Assembly: GCA_944321125.1 (NCBI GenBank)
Contig: CALUKD010000003.1
Coordinates: forward strand, 124,001 to 188,000
From: Candidatus Butyricimonas faecavium
GTDB lineage: Bacteria; Bacteroidota; Bacteroidia; Bacteroidales; Marinifilaceae
Length of the DNA: 64,000 nucleotides
Direction: 5' to 3'
Shown: in pieces, positions 54,604 to 64,000 of the stretch
Layout of the letters: every line of letters starts with the position of its first letter
Position numbering within the stretch: position 1 is the stretch's first letter
Program-made: the position numbers and the translations under genes
The notes under the pieces: generated by a model
The model's input: the letters and a program-made list of their open reading frames with translations, nothing else
Told to the model about the DNA's origin: nothing
Databases searched by the model: none

Positions 54604-56706
54604 ATGGCAAAAAGAGATTTACATTTTACAAGAAACATCGGTATCATGGCTCACATTGATGCCGGTAAAACGACAACAACAGAGCGTATCCTGTATTTCA
54701 CCGGAGTAAACCATAAGATTGGTGAAACACATGATGGTACGGCTACCATGGACTGGATGGTACAAGAGCAAGAGAGAGGTATCACCATTACTTCTGCTGC
54801 TACTACCTGTTTCTGGAATTATGAAGGTCAACAATATAAAGTAAATATTATTGATACCCCGGGGCACGTTGATTTTACCGTAGAGGTAGAGCGTTCTTTG
54901 CGTGTGTTGGATGGTGCTGTTGCATTGTTCTGTGCTGTGGGTGGAGTAGAGGCACAATCGGAAACCGTTTGGCGTCAAGCTAATAAATACGGGGTTCCGA
55001 GAATTGCTTTTGTGAACAAAATGGACCGTTCAGGTGCTGACTTTTTCAAGGCAGTACGTGAAATCCGTGAAAAATTACACGCTAACCCAATTCCGTTACA
55101 ATTGCCGATCGGGGCAGAGGACGGATTCCAAGGGGTAATCGATTTGATTGAGATGAAGGCTTATGTGTGGGAGAATGGTTCTATGGAGGCCACGATCAAA
55201 GAGATCCCGGAGAATTTGTTAGCAGAGGCTCAGGAATGGAGAGAAAAATTAGTTGAGGCTGCTGCTGTTCAGGATGAAGCTTTGATGGAACGATTCTTTG
55301 AAGCTCCAGAGTCTATTACCGTTGAGGAATTAAAAGCCGTAGTTCGTAAGGCCGTTATCGCTATGGATTTCTGTCCTGTGATGTGCGGTTCTTCATTCAA
55401 GAACAAAGGTGTTCAGAACTTGTTGGATGCCGTTATTGCTTATCTGCCACACCCGCTAGATATTCCGGCTGCTGCTGGTAAGAGACCGCGTACAGAAGAG
55501 CCAGTGACTTTCGAGATTGACCCGGATGCCCCGCTTTCTGCATTGGCATTCAAGATTGCAACAGACCCGTTTGTGGGACGTTTGTGTTACACTCGTGTTT
55601 ACTCCGGTAAAATCGAGTCTGGATCATACGTGTACAACCCACGTACGGAGAAGAAAGAACGTATTTCCCGTTTGTTCCAAATGCACTCAAATAAACAACA
55701 ACCGAAAGATGTAATCGAGGCTGGTGATATTTGTGCTTGCGTTGGATTTAAAGATATTCGTACCGGAGATACTTTATGTACGGAGGAAAACCCGATTGTG
55801 TTGGAAAGTATGACTTTCCCGGAGCCGGTGATTGGTATTGCTGTTGAACCTCTTACACAGAAAGATACGGATAAATTGGGTATGGCTTTGTCTAAATTGG
55901 CAGAAGAGGACCCGACTTTCCGTGTTAAGACTGATGAAGATTCCGGTCAGACAGTAATCAGCGGTATGGGTGAGCTTCACTTGGATATTATCCTTGACCG
56001 TCTGAGACGTGAGTTCAAGGTTGAGTGTAATCAAGGTGCACCTCAGGTTGCTTATAAAGAGGCTATTACCGGAACGGTTGATCACCGTCATGTGTTCAAG
56101 AAACAGACCGGAGGCCGTGGTAAATTTGCTGATATTATCTTCAGAATGGAGCCGGCAGAAGAAGGTAAAGAAGGTCTGACTTTTGTGAACGAGGTGAAGG
56201 GTGGTAATATTCCAAAAGAGTTTATCCCGTCAGTAGAGAAAGGCTTCAAGGAAGCTATGGATAACGGAGTTTTGGCTGGTTACCCGTTGGAGAGCTTGAA
56301 AATCACCTTGATCGATGGTTCTTTCCACCCGGTAGACTCTGATGCGTTGTCTTTCGAAATGGCCGCTAAAATCGGTTATAAGGAAGCAGCTCAAAAGGCA
56401 AGACCGGTATTATTGGAACCGATCATGAAACTGGAGGTTGTAACCCCGGAGGAATATATGGGAGATATTATTGGTGACTTGAACCGTCGTCGCGGACAGG
56501 TTGAAGGAATGGAATCAAGAGCCGGAGCCCGTGTAATCGAGGCTAAAGTGCCACTTTCGGAGCAATTCGGTTACGTGACTGTTTTAAGAACCTTGTCTTC
56601 CGGTCGTGCAAGTTCATCCATGGAATTCTCTCACTATGCCGAGGTACCGAAAGGAATTGCCAAAGAGGTAGTTGAGAAAAATAACGGTAGAGTAGACCTA
56701 TTATAA
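54604..56706 (+). CDS. fusA: Translation elongation factor G
   Basis: GTPase that moves tRNAs and mRNA through the ribosome. 700 aa, normal length: G1 [15 protein letters not shown] (~16-30), G2 [12 protein letters not shown]3 DTPGHVDF, G4 [10 protein letters not shown]. The C-terminal domains are intact ([39 protein letters not shown]). No tuf gene follows, the usual Bacteroidota arrangement. Confidence 0.98.
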   Translation: MAKRDLHFTRNIGIMAHIDAGKTTTTERILYFTGVNHKIGETHDGTATMDWMVQEQERGITITSAATTCFWNYEGQQYKVNIIDTPGHVDFTVEVERSLRVLDGAVALFCAVGGVEAQSETVWRQANKYGVPRIAFVNKMDRSGADFFKAVREIREKLHANPIPLQLPIGAEDGFQGVIDLIEMKAYVWENGSMEATIKEIPENLLAEAQEWREKLVEAAAVQDEALMERFFEAPESITVEELKAVVRKAVIAMDFCPVMCGSSFKNKGVQNLLDAVIAYLPHPLDIPAAAGKRPRTEEPVTFEIDPDAPLSALAFKIATDPFVGRLCYTRVYSGKIESGSYVYNPRTEKKERISRLFQMHSNKQQPKDVIEAGDICACVGFKDIRTGDTLCTEENPIVLESMTFPEPVIGIAVEPLTQKDTDKLGMALSKLAEEDPTFRVKTDEDSGQTVISGMGELHLDIILDRLRREFKVECNQGAPQVAYKEAITGTVDHRHVFKKQTGGRGKFADIIFRMEPAEEGKEGLTFVNEVKGGNIPKEFIPSVEKGFKEAMDNGVLAGYPLESLKITLIDGSFHPVDSDALSFEMAAKIGYKEAAQKARPVLLEPIMKLEVVTPEEYMGDIIGDLNRRRGQVEGMESRAGARVIEAKVPLSEQFGYVTVLRTLSSGRASSSMEFSHYAEVPKGIAKEVVEKNNGRVDLL

Positions 56707-56720
56707 GAATTTTAGATTCT

Positions 56721-56775
56721 GATTTACGATTCAAGAGTAATCGAGAATCGTAAATCTTAAATCATAAATCATAAT
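56721..56775 (+). repeat. AT-rich inverted and direct repeat after fusA
   Basis: GATTTACGATTC (56721-56732) pairs perfectly with GAATCGTAAATC (56745-56756). It is followed by TTAAATCATAAATCATAA. A closely related block recurs at 62340-62410 after rplN. Confidence 0.7.
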
Positions 56776-56782
56776 TAAAAAC

Positions 56783-57088
56783 ATGAGCCAAAAAATCAGA
56801 ATTAAGTTGAAATCTTACGATCACAACTTGGTTGACAAGTCTGCAGAGAAGATTGTAAAGACAGTGAAGGCTACCGGAGCAGTGGTAAGTGGTCCGATTC
56901 CACTTCCAACTCACAAAGGAATTTTTACTGTAAACCGCTCTACGTTCGTGAACAAAAAGAGTCGTGAACAATTCTTGGTATGCACGTTCAAAAGATTAAT
57001 CGATATCTACAGTTCAACTGCAGGTACGATTGATGCCTTGATGAAGCTTGAATTACCGAGTGGTGTTGAAGTAGAGATTAAAGTTTGA
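56783..57088 (+). CDS. rpsJ: 30S ribosomal protein S10 (uS10)
   Basis: 101 aa; [20 protein letters not shown] and [17 protein letters not shown] are diagnostic. It also serves as NusE in transcription antitermination. First gene of the S10 part, 76 bases after fusA. Confidence 0.98.
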   Translation: MSQKIRIKLKSYDHNLVDKSAEKIVKTVKATGAVVSGPIPLPTHKGIFTVNRSTFVNKKSREQFLVCTFKRLIDIYSSTAGTIDALMKLELPSGVEVEIKV

Positions 57089-57113
57089 TAACGGCGAAAA
57101 CCTATGTCGTTAT
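57088..57113 (+). promoter_or_regulatory. Small hairpin between rpsJ and rplC
   Basis: ATAACG (57088-57093) pairs with CGTTAT (57108-57113) in the 65-base gap. It is short and its role is unknown. Confidence 0.3.
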
Positions 57114-57153
57114 TAAAGAGATTGAAAACCTATTTTAAAAAGAGAAAAAAGAG

Positions 57154-57771
57154 ATGCCAGGTTTAATTGGAAAAAAAGTCGGAATGACTTCCGTATTCAG
57201 TGCCGAGGGAAAAAGTATTCCATGCACTGTGATTGAGGCCGGTCCATGTGTTGTAACCCAAGTAAAGACTATAGAGAAAGACGGTTACACAGCAATTCAG
57301 TTGGGTTTTGATGACAAAAAAGAAAAAAACACAACGAAACCGCTAAGTGGACACTTTAAAAAGGCAGGCACAACTCCGAAAAGAAAACTCGTGGAATTTT
57401 CAGGGTATGATGTCGAGTACAAGTTAGGTGATGTAATTGACGTGAATTTGTTCGAAGGAACGGAATTCGTTGATGTAGTCGGAACTAGTAAAGGAAAAGG
57501 TTTCCAAGGTGTTGTGAAACGCCATGGATTTGCCGGAGTAGGAGAGGCTACTCACGGTCAGCATAACCGTCAAAGAAAGCCGGGATCTATTGGTGCTTGT
57601 TCTACACCATCACGTGTATTCAAAGGAATGCGCATGGGTGGAAGAACCGGTGGAGATAGAGTGACGGTTCAGAACTTGGAAGTGCTGAAAGTGATACCTG
57701 AAAATAATTTGTTATTGGTGAAGGGTTCTATTCCCGGAGCTAAAGGTTCATACGTAATTATCGAGAAATAA
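57154..57771 (+). CDS. rplC: 50S ribosomal protein L3 (uL3)
   Basis: 205 aa; starts [15 protein letters not shown] and carries the peptidyl-transferase-reaching loop [20 protein letters not shown] (~122-141) and [18 protein letters not shown]. Its stop overlaps the rplD start by one base (TAATG), implying coupled translation. Confidence 0.98.
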   Translation: MPGLIGKKVGMTSVFSAEGKSIPCTVIEAGPCVVTQVKTIEKDGYTAIQLGFDDKKEKNTTKPLSGHFKKAGTTPKRKLVEFSGYDVEYKLGDVIDVNLFEGTEFVDVVGTSKGKGFQGVVKRHGFAGVGEATHGQHNRQRKPGSIGACSTPSRVFKGMRMGGRTGGDRVTVQNLEVLKVIPENNLLLVKGSIPGAKGSYVIIEK

Positions 57772-58409
57772 TGGAGTTAAGTGTATTAAACATTGCCGGA
57801 CAAGAGACAGGCAGGAAGGTAGAGTTAAATGACGCTATCTTCGGGATTCAGCCTAACGAACACGCTATTTATCTTGATGTAAAGCAGTTTTTAGCGAACA
57901 ACCGCCAAGGGACCCACAAGTCAAAACAAAGAAATGAAGTTTCCGGTAGTACCCGTAAGCTGAAAAAGCAAAAAGGTACCGGTGGCGCCCGTGCAGGTGG
58001 TATCAAGAACCCTCTTTTTAGAGGAGGTGGTAGAGTGTTTGGACCCGTACCAAGAGATTATAGCTTCAAATTGAACAAGAAGCTGAAAAGATTGGCCCGT
58101 AAATCAGCATTATCTGTAAAAGCCGCTTCTAATGCGGTAACTATTGTTGAGGATCTCAATTTCGAAGCTCCGAAAACAAAACAGATGGTTCAGCTGTTTA
58201 ACAACCTGAAATTAGATAACCGTAACATCCTGTTGGTTACCAATGACGTAAACGAAAACGTTTTGTTGTCAGCTCGTAATTTGCAATATGTGGATGTGAT
58301 GAGAGTTAGCGATCTTGCAACTTACAATATCATGAGAGCTAAGAGTCTTGTGTTCGTTGAAAGTTCAGTGCAGGGCCTAAATGAAATGTTCAATCTTAAT
58401 GAAGAGTAA
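57771..58409 (+). CDS. rplD: 50S ribosomal protein L4 (uL4)
   Basis: 212 aa; the extended loop KKQKGTGGARAGGIKNPLFR (~67-86) lines the exit tunnel, and GGGRVFGPVPRDYSFKLNKK follows. Frame joined to rplC through TAATG. Confidence 0.98.
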   Translation: MELSVLNIAGQETGRKVELNDAIFGIQPNEHAIYLDVKQFLANNRQGTHKSKQRNEVSGSTRKLKKQKGTGGARAGGIKNPLFRGGGRVFGPVPRDYSFKLNKKLKRLARKSALSVKAASNAVTIVEDLNFEAPKTKQMVQLFNNLKLDNRNILLVTNDVNENVLLSARNLQYVDVMRVSDLATYNIMRAKSLVFVESSVQGLNEMFNLNEE

Positions 58410-58412
58410 GAC

Positions 58413-58703
58413 ATGCAAGTAATTGTGAAGCCCATTTTGTCAGAGAAAATGACTGCATTGACTGACAAGCAGAACAGAGTAGCATTCGTTGTTAATAAAG
58501 CAGCGAATAAATTAGAGATTAAGAAAGCTGTTGAAGCGATGTATAGCGTGACCGTGAAATCTGTGAATACTATGGTGTATCAAGGAGATGCTAAATCTCG
58601 TTACACGAAAGCAGGTGTCATTTCCGGAAGAACCGCTTCCTTCAAGAAAGCAATTGTGACCTTAGCAGAAGGTGATAGTATTGATTTTTTTAGCAATATT
58701 TAA
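58413..58703 (+). CDS. rplW: 50S ribosomal protein L23 (uL23)
   Basis: 96 aa; [20 protein letters not shown] start and [20 protein letters not shown]. Docking site for trigger factor and SRP at the tunnel exit. It starts 3 bases after rplD stops. Confidence 0.97.
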   Translation: MQVIVKPILSEKMTALTDKQNRVAFVVNKAANKLEIKKAVEAMYSVTVKSVNTMVYQGDAKSRYTKAGVISGRTASFKKAIVTLAEGDSIDFFSNI

Positions 58704-58708
58704 TTAAG

Positions 58709-59533
58709 ATGGCTGTAAGAAAATTAAATCCTGTAACTCCTGGTCAGAGACATAAGGTAGCGATTACCTTTGATCAGTTGACTACAGATAGACCTGAGAA
58801 ATCATTGTTAGGACCAAAGAGTAAAACTGGTGGACGTAATAACACCGGTAAAATGACAATGAGATATATAGGTGGTGGTCATAAACAAAGATACAGAATA
58901 ATAGATTTCAAACGCGACAAGGATAATGTTCCTGCTCGTGTTGCAACAATCGAGTATGATCCCAATCGTACGGCGAGAATTGCTCTATTAGTGTATGCAG
59001 ATGGAGAAAAACGTTACATTGTGGCACCGGATGGTTTGCAAGTTGGTCAAACCGTGATGAGTGGTGCTGGTGTAGCTCCGGAAGTTGGAAATGCATTGTT
59101 CTTATCTGAAATCCCGTTAGGTACAATCATTCATAACATCGAGTTAAGACCGCAGCAAGGAGCCGTGATGGCTCGTAGTGCCGGTTCTTACGCTCAGTTA
59201 GTAGCAAGAGAAGGAAAATATGCTTCAATCAAGTTACCTTCTGGTGAAGTTCGTATGGTGCTGTTAACCTGTCGTGCAACTGTTGGTACAGTGTCGAATT
59301 CCGACCACGCATTGGAACGTTCAGGTAAAGCAGGTCGTACTCGCTGGTTAGGCCGCAGACCTCGTGTGAGAGGTGTTGTAATGAACCCGGTTGATCACCC
59401 GATGGGTGGTGGTGAAGGCCGTGCTTCAGGAGGGCATCCTCGTTCAAGAAAAGGCTTGTTGGCTAAGGGTTACAAGACTAGAGCTCCTAAGAAACACTCT
59501 AGCAAGTATATCATAGAAAGAAGGAAAAAATAA
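58709..59533 (+). CDS. rplB: 50S ribosomal protein L2 (uL2)
   Basis: 274 aa; the C-terminal [20 protein letters not shown] then GRASGGHP loop contains the conserved His near the peptidyl-transferase centre. Needed for subunit joining. It starts 5 bases after rplW stops. Confidence 0.98.
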   Translation: MAVRKLNPVTPGQRHKVAITFDQLTTDRPEKSLLGPKSKTGGRNNTGKMTMRYIGGGHKQRYRIIDFKRDKDNVPARVATIEYDPNRTARIALLVYADGEKRYIVAPDGLQVGQTVMSGAGVAPEVGNALFLSEIPLGTIIHNIELRPQQGAVMARSAGSYAQLVAREGKYASIKLPSGEVRMVLLTCRATVGTVSNSDHALERSGKAGRTRWLGRRPRVRGVVMNPVDHPMGGGEGRASGGHPRSRKGLLAKGYKTRAPKKHSSKYIIERRKK

Positions 59534-59552
59534 CTGATTAATTATTGATGTT

Positions 59553-59822
59553 ATGAGTCGTTCGTTAAAAAAAGGCCCTTTTATTGATTTCAAGTTAGAG
59601 AGAAAAATATTGGTAATGAATGAGTCCAATAAGAAATCGGTTGTTAAAACCTGGGCTCGTCGTTCCATGATCTCTCCGGACTTCGTAGGGCACACTATCG
59701 CTGTACATAACGGTAATAAATTTATCCCGGTATTCGTGACTGAGAATATGGTAGGTCATAAATTGGGGGAATTTGCGCCGACACGTACATTTAGAGGCCA
59801 TGCTGATAAGAAGAAAAAATAG
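59553..59822 (+). CDS. rpsS: 30S ribosomal protein S19 (uS19)
   Basis: 89 aa; [20 protein letters not shown] and [20 protein letters not shown] are diagnostic. A 30S head protein and the contact point of RimM. Confidence 0.98.
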   Translation: MSRSLKKGPFIDFKLERKILVMNESNKKSVVKTWARRSMISPDFVGHTIAVHNGNKFIPVFVTENMVGHKLGEFAPTRTFRGHADKKKK

Positions 59823-59858
59823 TGCATGGTAAAGTTGAACTAAAGAAGATGTATTAAA

Positions 59859-60278
59859 ATGGGTGCAAGAAAAAGATTAAGAGCAAATCAGAATAAAGAA
59901 GCCAAAAAAGAGAAGGCTTTTGCAATTCTTCGCAATTGTCCTACATCTCCTCAAAAAATGAGATTGGTGGCAGACTTGATCCGCGGAGTAGATGTACAGA
60001 AAGCTTTGGATATGCTTAAATTTTGTCCTAAAGAAGCTGCTCGTAGAGTTGAAAAGTTGTTGCTTTCAGCAATTGCTAACTGGGAACAAAAGAACGAGGG
60101 CAAACGTGTTGACGAAGCGTCCTTGTTCGTGCAGGAAATTTTCGTTGATGGTGCTGGTATGTTGAAAAGACTTAGACCAGCCCCGCAGGGAAGAGCACAC
60201 CGGATTCGTAAACGTTCAAATCACGTGACGATCGTGTTGGGAAGCAAGACAGCCGTTGAAAATATTACAAAAGAATAG
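59859..60278 (+). CDS. rplV: 50S ribosomal protein L22 (uL22)
   Basis: 139 aa; [20 protein letters not shown] and the tunnel-constriction beta-hairpin around [20 protein letters not shown]. It starts 36 bases after rpsS and ends 5 bases before rpsC. Confidence 0.98.
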   Translation: MGARKRLRANQNKEAKKEKAFAILRNCPTSPQKMRLVADLIRGVDVQKALDMLKFCPKEAARRVEKLLLSAIANWEQKNEGKRVDEASLFVQEIFVDGAGMLKRLRPAPQGRAHRIRKRSNHVTIVLGSKTAVENITKE

Positions 60279-60283
60279 TTAGC

Positions 60284-61012
60284 ATGGGACAGAAAGTTAA
60301 TCCAATAAGCAATAGATTAGGAATCATCAGAGGATGGGATTCTAACTGGTTTGGCGGTAAGAACTATGGCGATAAATTGGTGGAAGATTACAAGATCAGA
60401 AAGTATCTGAACGCCCGTCTCGCTAAAGCAGGAATCGCTAAAATTGTTATCGAGAGAACCCTGAAGCTAATCACAATTACGATCAACACCGCTCGTCCGG
60501 GTATTATCATTGGTAAAGGCGGGCAAGAAGTTGATAAGTTGAAAGAGGAGCTGAAGAAGATCACCGATAAGGAAGTTCAAATTAATATCTTCGAAATCAA
60601 GCGTCCTGAGTTGGATGCCGTGATCGTGGGTAATAATATAGCTCGTCAGCTGGAAGGTCGTGTGGCTTACCGTAGAGCAATCAAGATGGCTATCGCTTCT
60701 ACCATGAGAATGGGTGCGGAAGGTATCAAAATCTTGATTTCCGGTCGTTTGAACGGTGCTGAAATGGCAAGAGCGGAAATCTACAAAGAAGGTAGAATTC
60801 CATTGCACACGTTCCGTGCTGATATTGATTACGCTCAGGCCGAGGCATTGACGACCTATGGTCAGTTGGGTATTAAAGTTTGGATCTGCAAAGGAGAAGT
60901 TTACGGAAAACGTGAACTGGTTCCGAATGCACTGGTTGGTGCTCAGAAAGAGAACAACAACCGTCCGAATAATGCCGGCAAAAAAGGCGGGTTCAAAAAG
61001 AGAAAAAAATAG
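60284..61012 (+). CDS. rpsC: 30S ribosomal protein S3 (uS3)
   Basis: 242 aa; [20 protein letters not shown] start, KH domain with [20 protein letters not shown] (~67-86), and the C-terminal lobe [19 protein letters not shown]. mRNA entry-channel helicase protein. Confidence 0.98.
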   Translation: MGQKVNPISNRLGIIRGWDSNWFGGKNYGDKLVEDYKIRKYLNARLAKAGIAKIVIERTLKLITITINTARPGIIIGKGGQEVDKLKEELKKITDKEVQINIFEIKRPELDAVIVGNNIARQLEGRVAYRRAIKMAIASTMRMGAEGIKILISGRLNGAEMARAEIYKEGRIPLHTFRADIDYAQAEALTTYGQLGIKVWICKGEVYGKRELVPNALVGAQKENNNRPNNAGKKGGFKKRKK

Positions 61013-61041
61013 TCTTTTAACTTTTAAATAGATCAAGAGCT

Positions 61042-61461
61042 ATGTTACAGCCGAAAAGGACTAAATACAGAAGATCGCAGAAAGGGAGAATGAGAGGGAA
61101 TGCCCAAAGGGGACATGAACTTGCATTTGGGTCTTTCGGGATCAAGGCGTTGGAGAATATGTGGATTGAACAACGCCAGATTGAAGCGGCCCGTGTTGCA
61201 GTAACTCGTTACATGCAAAGACAGGGTCAGATATGGATTCGTATATTTCCAGATAAACCTATTACTAAGAAACCCGCTGAGGTTCGTATGGGTAAGGGTA
61301 AGGGATCTCCAGAGGGATTCGTTGCTCCTGTTACTCCGGGCCGTATTCTTTTCGAGGCAGATGGAGTACCGTATGCAATCGCTAAAGAGGCTTTGCGTTT
61401 GGCAGCACAAAAGTTACCCATCGCTACTAAGTTCGTGGTTAGACGTGATTACACTGAGTAG
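61042..61461 (+). CDS. rplP: 50S ribosomal protein L16 (uL16)
   Basis: 139 aa; [20 protein letters not shown] start, [20 protein letters not shown] and [20 protein letters not shown]. Near the A-site of the 50S. Its TAG stop is the first base-paired stretch of a GTGA-loop hairpin. Confidence 0.98.
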   Translation: MLQPKRTKYRRSQKGRMRGNAQRGHELAFGSFGIKALENMWIEQRQIEAARVAVTRYMQRQGQIWIRIFPDKPITKKPAEVRMGKGKGSPEGFVAPVTPGRILFEADGVPYAIAKEALRLAAQKLPIATKFVVRRDYTE

Positions 61462-61472
61462 TCGTGAGACTA
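61459..61472 (+). promoter_or_regulatory. GTGA-loop hairpin at the rplP stop codon
   Basis: TAGTC, loop GTGA, GACTA: a perfect 5-bp stem with a GNRA-type tetraloop, using the rplP stop codon itself. Same loop as at 54038 and 62831. Confidence 0.45.
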
Positions 61473-61505
61473 TTTTGAATTTCGAAACGAAAAATTGTAA
61501 GAGAA

Positions 61506-61700
61506 ATGAAAACATCAGAAATTAAGGATTTAACCACTGAAGAGATAAGAGAAAAGATCGAGACAGAAAAAGCTGCCTTGACCAAGATGAAGATGAACCA
61601 TGCTGTTTCTCCTCTTGAGAACCCGATGTTAATCCGGACTACAAGAAGAAACATTGCTAGATTGATGACGGAGTTACGCAAACGTGAATTAAATAAGTAG
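61506..61700 (+). CDS. rpmC: 50S ribosomal protein L29 (uL29)
   Basis: 64 aa, helical; [20 protein letters not shown] start and [16 protein letters not shown] end. It lies at the tunnel exit beside L23. Confidence 0.97.
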   Translation: MKTSEIKDLTTEEIREKIETEKAALTKMKMNHAVSPLENPMLIRTTRRNIARLMTELRKRELNK

Positions 61701-61707
61701 TAGAAAA

Positions 61708-61962
61708 ATGGAAAGAAATCTTAGAAAAGAGCGTACCGGTCTTGTAGTAAGCAACAAGATGGACAAATCTATCACGGTTGCCGTTCATTTTAAGGAGAAG
61801 CACCCGATTTACGGGAAGTTCGTCAACAAGACCAAGAAGTTCACTGCTCACGATGAGAAAAATGAATGTAACATTGGGGATACAGTGAGAATTATGGAAA
61901 CCCGTCCTTTGAGTAAAACCAAGAGATGGAGATTAGTTGAAATCATTGAAAGAGCTAAGTAA
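61708..61962 (+). CDS. rpsQ: 30S ribosomal protein S17 (uS17)
   Basis: 84 aa; [20 protein letters not shown] start, OB fold, closing [20 protein letters not shown]. Primary 16S rRNA binder. It starts 7 bases after rpmC and ends 2 bases before rplN. Confidence 0.98.
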   Translation: MERNLRKERTGLVVSNKMDKSITVAVHFKEKHPIYGKFVNKTKKFTAHDEKNECNIGDTVRIMETRPLSKTKRWRLVEIIERAK

Positions 61963-61964
61963 TC

Positions 61965-62330
61965 ATGATACAACAAGAGAGTAGATTGACCGTAGCCGAC
62001 AACAGCGGTGCTAGAGAAGTGCTTTGTATCCGTGTTCTTGGTGGTACCAAGAAAAGATATGCACGCGTAGGCGATAAAATCGTTGTTGCCGTGAAGAACG
62101 CCATCCCGAACGGTGAAGTGAAAAAAGGTTCAGTTAGTAAGGCTGTGGTAGTTCGTGTAAGTAAAGAATACAGACGTCCGGACGGATCTTATATCCGCTT
62201 TGATGACAATGCTTGCGTGTTGTTGAACAACGCAGGTGAGATGAGAGGAACTCGTATTTTCGGACCTGTTGCCAGAGAAGTTCGTGAGGGTTATACCAAA
62301 ATTGTGTCACTAGCCCCCGAGGTACTTTAA
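61965..62330 (+). CDS. rplN: 50S ribosomal protein L14 (uL14)
   Basis: 121 aa; [20 protein letters not shown] start and [20 protein letters not shown]. Intersubunit-bridge protein and binding target of the silencing factor RsfS. An AT-rich repeat block follows before rplX. Confidence 0.98.
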   Translation: MIQQESRLTVADNSGAREVLCIRVLGGTKKRYARVGDKIVVAVKNAIPNGEVKKGSVSKAVVVRVSKEYRRPDGSYIRFDDNACVLLNNAGEMRGTRIFGPVAREVREGYTKIVSLAPEVL

Positions 62331-62339
62331 GATTTTAGA

Positions 62340-62411
62340 TTTATGATTTTGGATTGTAGATGAATAATCAAATTTCTTGAATCATAAATCGTAAATCATA
62401 AATCATAAATA
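62340..62411 (+). repeat. AT-rich repeat block after rplN
   Basis: GATTTATGATTTTGGATTGTAG on one side and GAATCATAAATCGTAAATC with ATAAATCATAAAT on the other: imperfect inverted repeat plus repeated (T)AAATCAT units. Same family as the block at 56721. Confidence 0.65.
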
Positions 62412-62420
62412 ATTTATACG

Positions 62421-62744
62421 ATGAGCAAGAAGTTTCATATAAAGAAAGGTGACTTAGTTCAGGTAAATGCAGGAGAGGACAGAGGGAAGCAGGGGAAAGT
62501 ACTTGAAATGATTCCAGACAAGCAACGAGCAATTGTTGAGGGTATCAACTTGGTAAGCAAACATACCAAACCCAATGCAGCTCACCCGCAAGGAGGAATT
62601 ATCAAGAAAGAAGCTCCGATTCACATTTCTAACTTGAACGTGGTTGATCCGGTTACGGGAAAACCAACAAAGGTTGGGCGTAGACGGAATGCCGAAGGAA
62701 AATTAGTGAGATACGCTAAGAAATCCGGACAGGAATTGAAATAG
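62421..62744 (+). CDS. rplX: 50S ribosomal protein L24 (uL24)
   Basis: 107 aa; KOW motif near the start ([20 protein letters not shown]), [20 protein letters not shown]. An assembly-initiating protein of the 50S. A terminator-like hairpin follows. Confidence 0.98.
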   Translation: MSKKFHIKKGDLVQVNAGEDRGKQGKVLEMIPDKQRAIVEGINLVSKHTKPNAAHPQGGIIKKEAPIHISNLNVVDPVTGKPTKVGRRRNAEGKLVRYAKKSGQELK

Positions 62745-62754
62745 TAAAATAAAT

Positions 62755-62786
62755 AATTGCAGGTTGTTTTAGAGCAACTTGCAATT
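62755..62786 (+). terminator. Terminator-like hairpin between rplX and rplE
   Basis: AATTGCAGGTTG (62755-62766) pairs with CAACTTGCAATT (62775-62786), 12 bp with one G-U. The T tract after it is weak, so termination may be partial. Confidence 0.6.
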
Positions 62787-62809
62787 CTTGATTTAAATTT
62801 GTAGCTTTG
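62779..62809 (+). promoter_or_regulatory. Internal promoter before rplE
   Basis: TTG at 62779-62781, then a 20-base gap, then TAGCTTTG followed by C at 62802-62809: an exact -7 box at the consensus spacing. Its -33 lies in the right arm of the preceding hairpin. It would give the rplE-rpsN-rpsH part its own transcript. Confidence 0.65.
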
Positions 62810-62830
62810 CAGCCGCAAATTTAATGTAAT

Positions 62831-62844
62831 ATGCCGTGAGGCAT
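62831..62844 (+). promoter_or_regulatory. GTGA-loop hairpin in the rplE leader
   Basis: ATGCC, loop GTGA, GGCAT: a perfect 5-bp stem, 19 bases before the rplE ATG. Confidence 0.45.
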
Positions 62845-62863
62845 GATAAACAAATAATTATAA

Positions 62864-63412
62864 ATGAAATACGTACCAAATTACAAAACAAAGTATAACG
62901 AAGAAATTGTACCGACTTTGATGAAAGAGTTCGGATACAAGTCAGTTATGCAAGCACCCAGATTGGAGAAGATAGTAATCAATCAGGGCGTGGGATCATC
63001 CATTCAGGATAAGAAAATCCTTGAGTTTTCAATGAACGAGATTGCAACCATCACCGGTCAGAAACCCGTTGCTTGTAAATCGACCAAGGACGTTTCTAAT
63101 TTTAAATTACGTAAAGGAATGCCGATCGGTGTTAGAGTAACTTTGCGTAAAGATCGTATGTATGAATTTTTAGAAAGACTTATTGTTTCTGCACTTCCGC
63201 GTATTCGCGACTTCAAAGGCATTAACAATAAGCTTGATGGAAGAGGAAATTACACATTAGGAATAGAAGAGCAGATCATTTTCCCGGAAATTGTGTTGGA
63301 CAGTGTTCACAAGATTATGGGTATGAATGTAACGTTTGTAACTTCGGCTAATACCGACGAAGAGGCTTTTGCTCTTCTAAGAGAATTTGGATTACCATTT
63401 AAAAAGAACTAA
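62864..63412 (+). CDS. rplE: 50S ribosomal protein L5 (uL5)
   Basis: 182 aa; [20 protein letters not shown] start, [20 protein letters not shown] and [19 protein letters not shown]. Binds 5S rRNA. Probably transcribed in part from its own promoter; rpsN follows after 11 bases. Confidence 0.98.
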   Translation: MKYVPNYKTKYNEEIVPTLMKEFGYKSVMQAPRLEKIVINQGVGSSIQDKKILEFSMNEIATITGQKPVACKSTKDVSNFKLRKGMPIGVRVTLRKDRMYEFLERLIVSALPRIRDFKGINNKLDGRGNYTLGIEEQIIFPEIVLDSVHKIMGMNVTFVTSANTDEEAFALLREFGLPFKKN

Positions 63413-63423
63413 AAAGAAGCGAA

Positions 63424-63693
63424 ATGGCAAAAGAATCAATGAAGGCCCGTGAGGTAAAGCGTGCAAAATTGGTAGAAAAGTACGCCGCAAAACGAGCTAA
63501 GTTAAAAGAGGAAGGAGACTATATTGGATTAAGCCTTCTGCCTAAGAATTCAAGTCGCGTCCGTTTGCATAATAGATGCAAATTGACGGGAAGACCGAGA
63601 GGGTACATGAGACAATTTGGTATAAGCAGAATTCAGTTCCGCGAAATGGCATCTGCCGGACTTATACCTGGAGTTAAAAAGGCTAGTTGGTAA
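63424..63693 (+). CDS. rpsN: 30S ribosomal protein S14 (uS14), zinc-independent type
   Basis: 89 aa; the long form without paired CxxC zinc motifs (a single Cys in [20 protein letters not shown]). It ends [11 protein letters not shown]. Confidence 0.98.
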   Translation: MAKESMKAREVKRAKLVEKYAAKRAKLKEEGDYIGLSLLPKNSSRVRLHNRCKLTGRPRGYMRQFGISRIQFREMASAGLIPGVKKASW

Positions 63694-63711
63694 TATTTAA
63701 AATTTGAAGAG

Positions 63712-64000
63712 ATGACAGATCCAATAGCAGATTTCCTGACGCGTATTAGGAATGCAGTAAAAGCAGGTCATAAAGTTGTGGATATCCCCGGGTCAAAAAT
63801 GAAACGGGAAATGACCAAAATCTTAAAAGAAAAAGGATATATTCTGAATTATAAATTCGAGCAAGATGGTGTTAGAAGCAACATTAAAATTGCTTTGAAA
63901 TATCATCCTGAAACGAAGGCTCCCGCCATTAGGGCATTGACACGTGTTTCAAAACCGGGTCTGAGACGTTACACGAATGTAGAGGATATGCCTCGCGTGT
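63712..64000 (+). CDS. rpsH: 30S ribosomal protein S8 (uS8), partial at the window end
   Basis: Begins [20 protein letters not shown], an unmistakable S8 start, and continues [20 protein letters not shown]. About 96 codons are present before the window ends at 64000; the C-terminus is outside. The order rplE-rpsN-rpsH is the normal spc order. Confidence 0.97.
   Translation, partial: MTDPIADFLTRIRNAVKAGHKVVDIPGSKMKREMTKILKEKGYILNYKFEQDGVRSNIKIALKYHPETKAPAIRALTRVSKPGLRRYTNVEDMPRV

Noticed and set aside
56707-56782. Missing tuf gene between fusA and rpsJ
   Set aside because: Absence is normal for Bacteroidota, where tuf lies elsewhere, so it is not a deletion.

Overview
The window looks like the chromosome of a gut Bacteroidota (Bacteroidales), most like Butyricimonas/Odoribacter; the genus is an inference from gene content. 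The evidence is direct: TAnnTTTG-type -7 promoter boxes, two SusC/SusD (RagA/RagB) outer-membrane uptake loci each with an ECF sigma factor and a FecR-type anti-sigma factor, single-chain glycyl-tRNA synthetase, a C-terminally extended S16, and an str/S10/spc ribosomal cluster without tuf.

Layout. (1) 1-4.2 kb: end of an unknown gene, rpsP-rimM, and a B12-dependent class II ribonucleotide reductase. (2) 4.2-8.1 kb: a 1-kb AT-rich gap and a large DUF4988-like lipoprotein. (3) 8.1-20 kb, mostly minus strand: ribF flanked by two degenerate copies of one unknown coding segment, a DcaP-like porin, glyS, a Na/Pi cotransporter with a PhoU domain, groL/groS, and secG-TPR-like protein-lptE-sigma-54 activator. 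(4) 20.0-30.7 kb: uptake locus 1 (ECF sigma, FecR, SusC, SusD, DUF4843, PKD-like lipoprotein, thioredoxin). (5) 30.7-31.6 kb: gene debris including a possible fimbrillin remnant. (6) 31.7-49.6 kb: uptake locus 2, with the same order but ending in two TlpA-type proteins, the last carrying two thioredoxin domains. Here the sigma gene and the fecR gene are separated by a minus-strand insert: an ABC-2 permease fused to an M1-peptidase-like region and a golvesin-like C-terminus, plus a small secreted Cys-rich protein. (7) 49.6-50.4 kb: a broken histidine kinase. (8) 50.4-53.2 kb: a C69 dipeptidase and a DUF3089 lipoprotein on the minus strand. (9) 53.5-64 kb: rpsL-rpsG-fusA-rpsJ through rpsH (cut by the window end).

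The two uptake loci probably work as cell-surface signalling systems. The SusC proteins carry an N-terminal STN domain that should signal to FecR, which releases the ECF sigma factor. The repeated coupling of SusCD with DUF4843, PKD-like and thioredoxin-fold proteins suggests import of a peptide or protein substrate whose disulfides must be handled in the periplasm; the substrate is not visible from sequence. The most unusual part of the window is the permease/peptidase-like fusion with its Cys-rich neighbour, lodged inside locus 2.
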